A DNA stretch of 64,000 nt from CAVTWJ01 sp963849485 (lineage in GTDB: Bacteria > Oederibacteriota > Muellerivitia > Muellerivitales > Muellerivitaceae): NCBI GenBank assembly GCA_963849485.1, contig CAWKIF010000114.1:1-64000 (forward strand). The letters are read 5' to 3'. The position numbers and the translations under genes are program-made. Positions 17,286 to 25,801 of the stretch are shown one piece after another. Below the pieces are notes generated by a model. The model worked only from the letters and a program-made list of their open reading frames with translations, searched no databases and had not been told where the DNA came from. Position 1 is the stretch's first letter; the number at the start of each line of letters is the position of its first letter.

Positions 17286-19511
17286 TCAATAGGTTACCGC
17301 CACTTGGCCGTAAACCCGCGGCACGATCTGGGTTGGGTTGATGCCGACAGTTTGGATGGTTTCCGTATGGGTCCCCTCCAAGTCCATTCCCCACAATCCC
17401 AAGGTAAGCTGTTCATCCACCTTCAAGGTCGAGCCCACGTTGATCCGGGTGTAAGGGGATAGGGTAGGAAGTGCGGGGTTCAAATTGGCATCATTCTGGA
17501 ATGTGGCGTCCACCCAATAACAATCCCCATTCAGCTTCCAACCCGGTAAGGCCTCCCAGCTGACCCGGCCGCTGACCATATTGTGGGGAGGGGTGGCCCC
17601 CAACTCGGAGTTGGAGGAATTCACCATGGCTTGATCATAGTCCTCGTAGGTGTAGGCAAAAGCGAATTGGAACGACTTCACCGGGTTCCATTTAGCGCTC
17701 AATTCGCCACCCCAGATATCCCCGAAGCCGTTGTTTTGCGCTTGATAAATGGGAATTTGAGTAGGAGCCAATGTATTGCTGATGGTTCCCCCAGCTGGAG
17801 AATCGAAGGTTCCCGTCACCCATTCAAAAGACACCAGTTGGGAATAACTGTTATAGAAACCAGCCAAATCTAATGAAAATTCCCTCGTCAAGTTGGCGCG
17901 ATAGCCCAACTCGTAAGCCGTTAAAACCTCGGATTGCAAATTGGAATTAGGTATCAAGGCTACGTAATCCCCAGGGATCGGGGACTCCGTGACATAAATA
18001 TCCGACGATTCCAAAGCCTGGGAGGGAATCCTTACCGCCCGGGATACCGCCCCCCAGAGGGTGTCTTTTGAATCCGGGGTAAAGAGAATACGTCCGGAGG
18101 GCTGCCATTCCCAGCCCGTGTAGGAGTTGTTCTCGGCCTTGATTCCTCCGGTCACGTAAAGCAGGTCCGGCATCAGGGTGAAACGGTCCTGGAGAAAAAT
18201 ATTGTAGATATTCAGGCTCTGGTTCGACGGGGTGTAATACCAGTAGACGGGGTTCAGGAACTGGTCGGAATAATTACGGAAACCGCCCCCCCAAGTGACC
18301 TCGTTCCAATCGTTCAAATGGAACCGATGCTGTGCCTCGGCGTCGAACTGGCCCAGATTGGTGATGGTAGGTGCGGTATACCCGCTGAGGGGTGTTTGCT
18401 GGCTTTGGTTATCATAACTATAGTAAACCAACGCCTGAATTTGCGAATCGTCTTTGAAACTTCTGGTCCATTGACCTTGTAAAAAAGCGTTTTGATCCAC
18501 CGAGGTATTTTGATCCACAAGCGGTTCATTATTGGCAATATTCCACAACGGAAGGGAAATAGTGGCTACCTGAAGGTAACTAAAATATCCCTTTTGCGCG
18601 CCCCCCTGGATATTCAGGTCATTGCCTTCCGCCCCATGGTAATCCGACCGGAAACTTGCCCGGCCGTCGTTCCATCCGTCGTTCCACAGGCTGCCGTTGC
18701 TGTCCTCATTGAATTCCTGGGAGGGCTGGGAATAGGAGGCTTGTGCGTCGATTTTATAAAAAAGGCTGTCGCCCAAACTGCCTCCATAGCGGGCCGTTTG
18801 GACGCTATCCATGGGAAGACCCTGGGCTTGTGCCACGGCCGCTCCGGTGGAATAGACCGGCATCCCCTCGGAAGTAGAGAGGTACAACCCTTGGGACGTC
18901 TTGGCGTCCTTGGTGATGATGTTAATGACGCCGTTGATGGCGTTAGAACCCCAAAGGGCGCCCCCGGGTCCGCGGATGACCTCGATGCGGTCAATCTCTT
19001 CCAGGGGAATATCCAACTCGCTCCAATTCACCCCTCCCGTGATGGGTTGGTACACGCTGCGGCCGTCGACCAGTACCAGCATCTTATCGTTGAATTGATC
19101 GTCAAAACCCCTGGCGCTGATGGCCCATTGATTATTGTTTTGGCGGGCGACCTGGACCCCAGGAACCATGGTCAGCAAGTCGGGAATCGTACGGGCCCCG
19201 CTTTGCTGGATGTCCTCCTGAGTGATGACGAAAATGGCGGAAGTGGCGGTCATTAGGGATTCGGCCTTTTTGGCCGAGGAAGTCACCACCACGTTGAGGC
19301 CCGCCAGACTTTCCAGACTGACTTGGGTCAAGTCCTCCGCCGCCGCGGGAGTGGATGCGGCGGGTGCGGCAGCGGCCGACGCGGCAACCGTCGCCACGGG
19401 TGTAGCCTGGGAATCGCCCGCCTTCTCGTCCTGGGCCCAGGAGACCCCCGTCAGGATTGCCATCAACCCGATGACCAGGGTGAATCCTTTCAACCATTTC
19501 ATTTGATTCAT
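17286..19511 (-). CDS. TonB-dependent outer-membrane receptor of the chemotaxis operon
   Basis: A 741-residue outer-membrane receptor. ATG at 19511 is chosen because AAAGGAG lies eight bases upstream. A signal peptide ends at about residue 27 (SWAQ). After a Pro/Ala-rich spacer, the segment DLTQVSLESLAGLNVVV leads into the plug (about 80-210) with TIPDLLTMVPGVQVA, VLVDGRSVYQP and IEVIRGPGGALWGSNAING. The rest is beta-barrel with alternating aromatic strands and ends in VAVTY. Receptors with this N-terminal segment often sit beside YfiR proteins and signalling genes. It is placed between cheW and yfiR, so it may supply ligand or state information to the chemoreceptor. The ligand is unknown. 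Confidence 0.9.
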   Translation of the reverse strand: MNQMKWLKGFTLVIGLMAILTGVSWAQDEKAGDSQATPVATVAASAAAAPAASTPAAAEDLTQVSLESLAGLNVVVTSSAKKAESLMTATSAIFVITQEDIQQSGARTIPDLLTMVPGVQVARQNNNQWAISARGFDDQFNDKMLVLVDGRSVYQPITGGVNWSELDIPLEEIDRIEVIRGPGGALWGSNAINGVINIITKDAKTSQGLYLSTSEGMPVYSTGAAVAQAQGLPMDSVQTARYGGSLGDSLFYKIDAQASYSQPSQEFNEDSNGSLWNDGWNDGRASFRSDYHGAEGNDLNIQGGAQKGYFSYLQVATISLPLWNIANNEPLVDQNTSVDQNAFLQGQWTRSFKDDSQIQALVYYSYDNQSQQTPLSGYTAPTITNLGQFDAEAQHRFHLNDWNEVTWGGGFRNYSDQFLNPVYWYYTPSNQSLNIYNIFLQDRFTLMPDLLYVTGGIKAENNSYTGWEWQPSGRILFTPDSKDTLWGAVSRAVRIPSQALESSDIYVTESPIPGDYVALIPNSNLQSEVLTAYELGYRANLTREFSLDLAGFYNSYSQLVSFEWVTGTFDSPAGGTISNTLAPTQIPIYQAQNNGFGDIWGGELSAKWNPVKSFQFAFAYTYEDYDQAMVNSSNSELGATPPHNMVSGRVSWEALPGWKLNGDCYWVDATFQNDANLNPALPTLSPYTRINVGSTLKVDEQLTLGLWGMDLEGTHTETIQTVGINPTQIVPRVYGQVAVTY

Positions 19512-19524
19512 ATCCACCACTCCT

Positions 19525-19977
19525 TTAATTGATCTCCACCTCAAGCGCCGCCTCCAACCGGAGTGCCAGCATCCAACTCCCTCCCAACGGGAAGGCTCCC
19601 CTGATCAATCGCTTGACTTCGCCGGGCAGGTTCGCGGGCGGTTCCTGTAACCCGGCTTCTTCCAATTCCACCACATCCCCCAACTCCTCCACCCACAAAC
19701 TCACCGGATCCCCCGGGGTCTTTATTATCAAAAGAATGGGCCGGGGGGGCAGTTCGGGTTTGAAGCCCAATCGGTGGGCCAGCCCCAGGACGGTCAAGAC
19801 CTGACCCCTCAAGTTCATGAGCCCCATGACTTCCCGGGGAGCCAGGGGCGCGGGCGTTACGCGGCCTCCCCTCACCACCTCCATCACCCGGGAAGCCTCA
19901 ACGCCGAATGTCATGTCCCCCGCCTTGAAGACACAATAGGGTTGGGGTCCAGATCGGACCTGAGTGAGATCGCTCAT
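19525..19977 (-). CDS. cheW: Chemotaxis adaptor CheW
   Basis: A 150-residue scaffold protein that couples chemoreceptors to CheA. A single CheW-like SH3-type domain covers nearly the whole length, with YCVFKAGDMTFGVEASRVMEV at its start (shown in part: FGVEASRVMEV), the conserved NLRGQVLTVLGLAHRLG and a VDELGDVVEL-like WVEELGDVVEL. The start overlaps the cheA stop by four bases. The next gene downstream is the TonB-dependent receptor, only 13 bases away. Confidence 0.92.
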   Translation of the reverse strand: MSDLTQVRSGPQPYCVFKAGDMTFGVEASRVMEVVRGGRVTPAPLAPREVMGLMNLRGQVLTVLGLAHRLGFKPELPPRPILLIIKTPGDPVSLWVEELGDVVELEEAGLQEPPANLPGEVKRLIRGAFPLGGSWMLALRLEAALEVEIN

Positions 19978-22163
19978 GCGATGCCCGTCCCTTCAAACGC
20001 CTCGGATTGGTTCCAACCCTTTTCACCCCCGACCCGGAGGGACTCGAGGTGCAGAAGACTTTCCAGGTCCAGCAAGTCGGTGGGCAAACCCCCGATGGAA
20101 AGGATTCCCTTCAATCCTTGTCGGGCCAGGGGATCGGAAGCTTCCGGGGAGGAGCTTTCCAGGATATCCAGGACTTCATCCACCTCCAGGGCGATGATTT
20201 GGCCCCGGTACATACATAAAACAGCTTGCAGGTTTCCCTCGACCGCCACTGGAAAAGAGAAAAGCTGATCCAAATGGGATAAAAGCCTCGAGGTTCGTAT
20301 AAAAAGAAGCTGCCGGCCCTCGTGGGTAATAGTCTCGAGTGTGCCCGTCGATTGGATCTCCTGGGGTTTGACGGAAATCATCCTTAAAATAGGGTCCATC
20401 TCCAGGGCGAGGCGTTCCTTAGAGGCGGATCGGAAAAGCAGGTAACGCTTTGAGCTTCCACCGTCCGGGGTAGGCGCAGTTTCCCGGGAAGAAACAGGGG
20501 CCGGGGCTTCCCCCTCTATCAAAGACTCAACATTTGCCTTCTGGGCCAGCCCATGGACATCCAGAATCAGGGCCACCCGGCCGTCACCCAGGATGGTGGA
20601 ACCCGACCAGACCGGAATGGACTTCAAATGGTAGCCGAGTGGCTTAACCACGACCTCCTGGAAGTCCCCGACCGAATCCAGGAGAAGGCCGAACTCCCCC
20701 TGGCCGTAGGAGAGGTGGGCGATATATTTCGTCCCGTGACCGTCGTCCTCCGTGGGAAGGCGAAGGGTTTGGGAGAGAGAAACCAGGGGTAGGATCCGGC
20801 CTCTCAGGCGATAGACGAGGGTCTGGTGGATTTTTTCAATCTTTTGACCCGGCTTCCCGGCTTCCAGGCGGATCAACTCCCGGATGGCGACCCGAGGCAA
20901 CACGAATGTTTGGCCTCCCGCTTCCACCAGCAGGGCGGGAAGAACGGCCAGGGTCAATGGGATCCGCAAACGGAACGAAGCCCCTTGTCCCTCGACGGAA
21001 ACCACCTCGACCTTGCCCCCGACCCGGTCCATATTCGCCTTGACCACATCCATGCCCACGCCCCGGCCGGAAAATTGGGTGACTTCATTTGCGGTGCTAA
21101 AACCCGCGTGAAAAATAAGTTGGGACGCCCGATTCACATCCAGACGGGAAGCTTCCTCAGGGGTAAGTATTTTTTCTTTGACGGCTTTGGCTCGAATCTT
21201 TTCCACCGAAAGCCCGGCCCCGTCGTCGGATACCTCAATAAGAACCTGTCCCGATTCATGGGAGGCCTTCAAGGTTACTTTTCCCATGGGCGGCTTGCCC
21301 GCCTTTTGCCGCGCCTCCGGTGTTTCCAGGCCATGGTCGACCGCGTTCCTCACCATATGCGTGAGGGGGTCCCGGATCATTTCCAGTAATCCCTTGTCCA
21401 CTTCGGTATCAGCACCCACCAGGACCAGCTCCACCTTTTTCCCGCAGGCATCCGCCATGTCCCGCACTAACCGGGGAAAGCGGCTCCATAATACTGAGAT
21501 AGGCTGAAGCCTGGCCTTCATGACGTTTTCCTGTAATCGGAGGGCGAGATCACTCAAGGGAAGGAGCCGAGAAAGCCATTGGGGGTCTTTTTCTGAAACC
21601 GCCCATTGCATGGCCTGGTTGCGGGCCAGAACCAGTTCCCCGGTGAGGTTCATGAGCTGGTCCAGTTGGGCCACGCTCACCCTCAAAGCGCTATCCTCCA
21701 AGCCCGAGGCCGAAGACAGAGTTTCCTCTGGAATTATTGAGGAAGCGGCCCCGGTCGCCGGGGTGGAAGGCTGGGAGGCGGTTTGGGCCAGGGCTTCCAT
21801 GCGGGAAATAATTGGGGTATCGTCCGCTTCCCCTTCGCCCTGTCCTAACTCGACCTGTGCGAGTATGCGCCGGATGGAATCCACCAACGCGAGGAGCCCG
21901 CCAGCCATAACCCGGTTGATTTGAAGTTTACCCGTCCTCAGGAGGCTGAGTAGATTTTCCCCCGCGTGGGCCAATTTGGCCAAACGTGAAAAACCCAAAA
22001 ACCCGCTGGTACCCTTGAGGGTATGAAGGGTGCGGTAGATAAGTGTTAGTTTTTCTTGGTCAGCCGGGTTTTTCTCATAACTCATGAGATCCCGTTCAAA
22101 TTTGTCCAAACCCTCATAACTTTCGAGGAGGAACTCTTTTGTGATGTCATCCAGTTCTGCCAA
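19974..22163 (-). CDS. cheA: Chemotaxis histidine kinase CheA with a second CheW-like domain
   Basis: Central kinase of the operon. HPt domain at residues 1-105 with His47 in LHTLKGTSGF; a 50-residue linker where the CheY-binding P2 domain would be; dimerisation helices at about 159-225; ATPase at 226-405 with N-box HMVRNAVDHGLE, DDGAGLS and GRGVGMDVVK; the regulatory CheW-like P5 at about 406-540. An extra CheW-like segment follows at about 585-729 (LLFRSASKERLALEMDPI and LDLESLLHL). The extra domain could bind receptors or build a different array geometry. P2 absence is inferred from linker length. First gene of the operon; the divergent sua5 lies upstream, with paired palindromes between them. 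Confidence 0.92.
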   Translation of the reverse strand: MAELDDITKEFLLESYEGLDKFERDLMSYEKNPADQEKLTLIYRTLHTLKGTSGFLGFSRLAKLAHAGENLLSLLRTGKLQINRVMAGGLLALVDSIRRILAQVELGQGEGEADDTPIISRMEALAQTASQPSTPATGAASSIIPEETLSSASGLEDSALRVSVAQLDQLMNLTGELVLARNQAMQWAVSEKDPQWLSRLLPLSDLALRLQENVMKARLQPISVLWSRFPRLVRDMADACGKKVELVLVGADTEVDKGLLEMIRDPLTHMVRNAVDHGLETPEARQKAGKPPMGKVTLKASHESGQVLIEVSDDGAGLSVEKIRAKAVKEKILTPEEASRLDVNRASQLIFHAGFSTANEVTQFSGRGVGMDVVKANMDRVGGKVEVVSVEGQGASFRLRIPLTLAVLPALLVEAGGQTFVLPRVAIRELIRLEAGKPGQKIEKIHQTLVYRLRGRILPLVSLSQTLRLPTEDDGHGTKYIAHLSYGQGEFGLLLDSVGDFQEVVVKPLGYHLKSIPVWSGSTILGDGRVALILDVHGLAQKANVESLIEGEAPAPVSSRETAPTPDGGSSKRYLLFRSASKERLALEMDPILRMISVKPQEIQSTGTLETITHEGRQLLFIRTSRLLSHLDQLFSFPVAVEGNLQAVLCMYRGQIIALEVDEVLDILESSSPEASDPLARQGLKGILSIGGLPTDLLDLESLLHLESLRVGGEKGWNQSEAFEGTGIA

Positions 22164-22320
22164 GAATCACCCACCTGAAATCCAAGTTAAAGGTTAAACC
22201 ATTTCGCAATTTCACAGAACAGGCAAGTATTTAACCTTCTATTATGTTTTTCTTCATCCTAAAAACAGACCTAAAAAGGGCCTTATTAATGCCTAATTTT
22301 GAAAAAATCTTTACCCCCGT

Positions 22321-22357
22321 GGAATGGGCCATTCCGCATATGAAAAGAATTTCATAT
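22321..22357. promoter_or_regulatory. Two adjacent perfect palindromes between cheA and sua5
   Basis: GGAATGGGCCATTCC at 22321-22335 is a perfect inverted repeat of seven-base arms around a central G. At 22338-22357 ATATGAAA and TTTCATAT pair across a four-base loop. They lie in the spacer between the divergent cheA operon and sua5, so they could be operators or an RNA hairpin. The rest of the 318-base spacer (22164-22481) shows no gene I can support. Confidence 0.4.
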
Positions 22358-22481
22358 ATTTCCTTTTCAATCCACCCTTGAGGGATAGCCCCCTCCCCAT
22401 TACCCTGGGCTTCCGGAATTTCAGGGTTCTTCACCCCAAGTCCACTCTTCCTGCTATCCCATGATGAAAGGCAATCCCTTC

Positions 22482-23438
22482 ATGACGGAAATTGAGAAAG
22501 CCGCCCATATTATTCAGGAAGGCGGTTTAGTCGCATTTCCCACAGAGACCGTTTACGGCTTAGGGGCGGATGCCTTGAACCCCATGGCGGTGGCCAGCAT
22601 TTTCGAAGTGAAACAACGCCCCCAATTCGATCCTCTCATTGTTCATGTGGCCGACTTGAGACAGGCTGAAATCCTGGTCAAGCGGCTGCCGAGCCGGGCG
22701 GTCCAACTCGCTGAGGCCTTTTGGCCGGGTCCCCTGACCCTGGTTCTGGAAAAAGCCCCCTTCGTTCCCGATCTTGTGACTGCTTCCCTTCCCACGGTGG
22801 CCCTGCGCATACCCGATCATCCCCTGGCCCTGAGTCTGATTCGCGAATCAGGCCGGCCGATCGCCGCGCCCAGCGCGAACCCCTTTGGGGGAGTGAGCCC
22901 CACGACCGCGGATCATGTCCGGCAATCCCTGGGGGATAAGATCGGGATGATTTTGGATGGCGGCCCCTGCCGGGTGGGAGTGGAATCAACCGTCTTGTCC
23001 CTGGTCGGCGACACCCCCCTTCTCCTTCGCCCGGGCGGTATTAGCCTGGAAGAACTCCAATCCCTCCTAGGCGAGGTGGCCTTAGCGAAGGACGGCCCGG
23101 TTCCCCAAGCTCCCGGCCAGCTTCCCAGCCATTACGCCCCGTCTACTCCCTTGTGGTTTTTTGAACGTCTCCCACCCGCCCTACCCCCGGGGCGGTGGGG
23201 TTTGCTTTGCCCGAGGAATGCGGAAATTTCCCTCGCATTCGCTGCAGTGGAGGTGTTATCGCCCCAAGGCCAACTTCAAGAATCTGCGGCCCGTTTGTTT
23301 TCTTGCCTCCGAAAATTGGACTCGCTGGGCTTGGATGGAATATTTGCCCTTTCCGTTCCTGAAGAAGGCCTCGGCCGGGCCATTAACGACCGGTTAAAAA
23401 GGGCGGGAGCGGATTCCGCCCTGCACCCCTTTACTTAA
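22482..23438 (+). CDS. sua5: Threonylcarbamoyl-AMP synthase, Sua5 type
   Basis: Makes threonylcarbamoyl-adenylate for the t6A37 modification of ANN-decoding tRNAs. The YrdC domain occupies about residues 1-200: FPTETVYGLGADA, KQRPQFDPLIVHV, WPGPLTLVL, APSANPFGGVSPT and the VESTVLS strand. A Sua5 C-terminal domain follows, linked by PGQLPSHYAPSTPL, the conserved joining loop. The ATG at 22482 fits the family N-terminus and has AAAGG ten bases upstream. Two ATGs at 22461 and 22464 would add up to seven residues. The stop overlaps that of the convergent receiver-like gene by four bases. Confidence 0.93.
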   Translation: MTEIEKAAHIIQEGGLVAFPTETVYGLGADALNPMAVASIFEVKQRPQFDPLIVHVADLRQAEILVKRLPSRAVQLAEAFWPGPLTLVLEKAPFVPDLVTASLPTVALRIPDHPLALSLIRESGRPIAAPSANPFGGVSPTTADHVRQSLGDKIGMILDGGPCRVGVESTVLSLVGDTPLLLRPGGISLEELQSLLGEVALAKDGPVPQAPGQLPSHYAPSTPLWFFERLPPALPPGRWGLLCPRNAEISLAFAAVEVLSPQGQLQESAARLFSCLRKLDSLGLDGIFALSVPEEGLGRAINDRLKRAGADSALHPFT

Positions 23439-23848
23439 ATTTGATGGGTGTGATCCTCCGAAGTAAATAGTTGTTCCGAGGGCAATCCGAGCATTTGACA
23501 GACTATTTGATCGAGCCCAGGGTCGGATTGAATCGAAGCAAAAGACCATGAAGATTTTTCATTTCCGAAACAAAGATCCAGCCTTTTCGCCAAATCCGCC
23601 ATGATTAAAACCTTCAGTGATGGAAAGTCCCGACGGAACCTGGTCAGCCATTCGAGCGAATCGGAACCGGCTTCGTTTAAATCCAACACTAAAAGGTCGA
23701 ATCCCTTGGTTTCTAGGAGTTGCCATGTCAAAGACGCTTCCATTGAGCCCAAGACCTCAAAACCCAACTCCCGAAAATAACAAAGGCACCGAGCTTGGAC
23801 CAGGGGTCGAGACTCCCAAACCAGTATTTTGAAATCATTCAGTGGCAA
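23435..23848 (-). CDS. Degenerate receiver-like protein
   Basis: A 137-residue protein with a receiver-type alternation of strands and helices. A phosphoacceptor-like Asp is kept in LLVLDLNEAGSDSL, but the acidic pair is replaced by VWESR near the N-terminus and no conserved lysine is clear. It probably binds a partner rather than acting as a normal phospho-switch. It is convergent with sua5 and close to the chemotaxis operon, with no kinase next to it. A role is not assignable. Confidence 0.6.
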   Translation of the reverse strand: MPLNDFKILVWESRPLVQARCLCYFRELGFEVLGSMEASLTWQLLETKGFDLLVLDLNEAGSDSLEWLTRFRRDFPSLKVLIMADLAKRLDLCFGNEKSSWSFASIQSDPGLDQIVCQMLGLPSEQLFTSEDHTHQI

Positions 23849-24032
23849 GGAACCCTCGTTTTGAAGGGATGATGCTGATCTGCTTAATCCGTGGTTTCAT
23901 CATGCCCAATAAAAGTCCCGGGGTTTATGTTAAACATCATAAATAACGGGACAAATCCCTCCTTTCGATAGGTATTAAACCTCAGGAAAAAAGAATAAAA
24001 TTTGCAGGATTTATATAAGGTTGGAGGTTTTC

Positions 24033-25001
24033 ATGCGCTATCGCCGGTTGGGTCAATCGGAATTGGAAATTTCCGAAATCAGCCTGGGCTGCTGGACTAT
24101 GGGTGGTTTGAACTGGGTAAACGGGTCTCCCAACGGTTGGGCCAATGTGGACGAGGCGGATGTCAAAAAAGCCGTCCATTTCGCCCTGGACCAGGGGGTG
24201 AATCACTTCGACAACGCCGATGTTTACGGCAACGGCCGGGCCGAGCAAATGCTCGCCCGCGTCCTGGGGGATCAAGCGAAAAAACTCTCTATCGCCACCA
24301 AGGTAGGGTGGTTTCCCGGAACCGCGGCCCACGCCTACGAACCCGCCCATATCCGGCACCAATGCGAGCAATCCCTGATCAACTTGAAACGCGACGTCAT
24401 CGACCTGTACTATTTCCACCACGGCGATTTCGGGCCCCAAGACTGTTACCTGGACGGGGCGGTGGAGGTCATGGGAAAGTTAAAGAAAGAAGGCAAGATC
24501 CGCCTGATCGGCCAATCGGCCTATTCCCACCAGGATTTTGAGAGAGTGGTTCCCAAGGTGAAACCTGACGTTCTCCAAAGCTGGGCCCACATCATGGATG
24601 ACCAGTTCATCCGGGAAGGCTCGCCGGTCCGCAAACTGTTGGATGAGAAAAAAATGAGCTTCGTGGCCTTCTCCCCCCTGAATCAGGGCCTGCTCCTGGG
24701 CAAATTTGATCCTAAAAACCCTCCCCAATTTGAGGTGGGCGACCACCGGCTGGGCGACAAACGCTTCACTACGGAAACTTTGGTGGCACTCCAACCGAAG
24801 ATTGAAAGATTGAAGTCTCGTTTCGGGAACGACGTAAGGGATTTGGCTCGGGTAGCGCTCCAATATCTGCTGTCTCAGCCGGTGGTGGCCTGCGTAATCC
24901 CTGGTTTCCGGAACTTAAACCAGGTCCAGGTCAACCTGGCGGGGGCTGAAAAGCCGCTCTCGGCGGAGGATGTGGTTTATATTCGCCAGTCTTTCGCTTA
25001 A
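24033..25001 (+). CDS. Aldo/keto reductase
   Basis: NADPH-dependent (beta/alpha)8 oxidoreductase of the AKR superfamily, 322 residues. The start ATG at 24033 has GGAGG six bases upstream. MRYRRLGQSELEISEISLG is the family N-terminus. Catalytic residues are the Asp and Tyr of FDNADVYGNG, Lys in ATKVGW and His in YYFHHGD. The C-terminal cofactor loop reads VACVIPGFRNLNQVQVNL. The YccK/YdhF-like subgroup is likely. Substrate unknown. Stands alone. Confidence 0.88.
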   Translation: MRYRRLGQSELEISEISLGCWTMGGLNWVNGSPNGWANVDEADVKKAVHFALDQGVNHFDNADVYGNGRAEQMLARVLGDQAKKLSIATKVGWFPGTAAHAYEPAHIRHQCEQSLINLKRDVIDLYYFHHGDFGPQDCYLDGAVEVMGKLKKEGKIRLIGQSAYSHQDFERVVPKVKPDVLQSWAHIMDDQFIREGSPVRKLLDEKKMSFVAFSPLNQGLLLGKFDPKNPPQFEVGDHRLGDKRFTTETLVALQPKIERLKSRFGNDVRDLARVALQYLLSQPVVACVIPGFRNLNQVQVNLAGAEKPLSAEDVVYIRQSFA

Positions 25002-25007
25002 GGTTTA

Positions 25008-25045
25008 ACAGGATGTTGAAAAATACTTTTTCAGCACCCTATTAA
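25008..25045 (+). terminator. Hairpin after the aldo/keto reductase gene
   Basis: GATGTTGAAAAA and TTTTTCAGCACCC face each other across a three-base loop, seven to eight pairs in the core TGAAAAA/TTTTTCA. It lies directly after the stop. It resembles dispersed stems seen in many Gram-negative genomes as well as a weak terminator; no long T tail follows. Confidence 0.4.
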
Positions 25046-25097
25046 TGCATGGAAACAAGTAGAAGACGGGTAAAGATTTAAGTTCATGGAGGAAATT

Positions 25098-25646
25098 ATG
25101 AGAAAAATTCTTTGGTTTTTAGTGCTCGCGATGCTCATCCAATATCCCATCCTGGCAGAGAACAACAGTGATAACTCCGGCACAGTCGCCGCAGCCCTTT
25201 CCCCCTGGTACCTGGGGACCGGTCTGGGCGTGGCGGTTCCCGCCCAGGACTGGAACCCCGATTTTATCCTGGGGGGAGGCGGTAATATTTTCGGGGGTTA
25301 CCGTTTTAATCCCAACTTGGCCCTGCAAGTGGATTTGAACCCTTGGTTTTTCACCGGTAGCGGCAACACCCTTTGTGATGGCAGGGCTTTTTGTGACTTA
25401 CGGGTGAGTCTCCCAAGCAAGGGCTATGTCACCTACGTCCTTCTGGGCCCGGGTTATGACGTTCAAGTCGACAGCCCGAGCGGTTACAACACCGGCTCCC
25501 TGGCCGGTAACATCGGATTGGGGGCCCAATTCGCCTTACATCCTGGATCGTATCTTTTCGTGGAACTCCGGTACGATGTCTTGCTCTATAACAACCTCAC
25601 CCAGCAAGACGTGCCTATCTTTTTCGGGCTGATGGAAGATTTGTAA
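25098..25646 (+). CDS. Small outer-membrane beta-barrel protein
   Basis: A 182-residue exported protein. ATG at 25098 follows GGAGG by six bases. Signal peptide of about 20 residues ends ILAEN. The mature part is made of short alternating strands typical of OmpA-like or lipid A-type eight-stranded barrels: WYLGTGLGVAVP, NIFGGYRFNPNLALQVDL, GYVTYVLLGPGYDVQV and LFVELRYDVLLY. It ends abruptly at MEDL, without the usual terminal aromatic residue. The role is unknown. Preceded by the aldo/keto reductase on the same strand. Confidence 0.6.
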   Translation: MRKILWFLVLAMLIQYPILAENNSDNSGTVAAALSPWYLGTGLGVAVPAQDWNPDFILGGGGNIFGGYRFNPNLALQVDLNPWFFTGSGNTLCDGRAFCDLRVSLPSKGYVTYVLLGPGYDVQVDSPSGYNTGSLAGNIGLGAQFALHPGSYLFVELRYDVLLYNNLTQQDVPIFFGLMEDL

Positions 25647-25681
25647 GTTTGAGTTCTCGTTCAGGCACAGAAAAACTACAG

Positions 25682-25779
25682 CCAACACGAAGACACTAAG
25701 CCACAAAGTAATTCAGGGATGAAGGAATAAAGCCTTCTTCAAGGTCTATTCCTTAGTGTCTTCGTGGCTTTGTGTTGGA
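25682..25779. repeat. Palindromic repeat with CACGAAGACACTAAG arms
   Basis: The left arm (25682-25708) reads CCAACACGAAGACACTAAG and onward. The right arm (about 25751-25779) carries CTTAGTGTCTTCGTGGC in reverse complement, followed by TTTGTGTTGG, which pairs with the left edge. The arms enclose about 40 bases with no gene. It lies between a beta-barrel gene and the carboxypeptidase gene. A half copy sits at about 41390-41425. Confidence 0.7.
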
Positions 25780-25801
25780 CTTATCCTTTCAAGGAGTAAA
25801 T

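Noticed and set aside
22231..22434. Small minus-strand frame upstream of cheA
   Set aside because: No ribosome site or family features, AT-rich spacer, and the region has palindromes instead.
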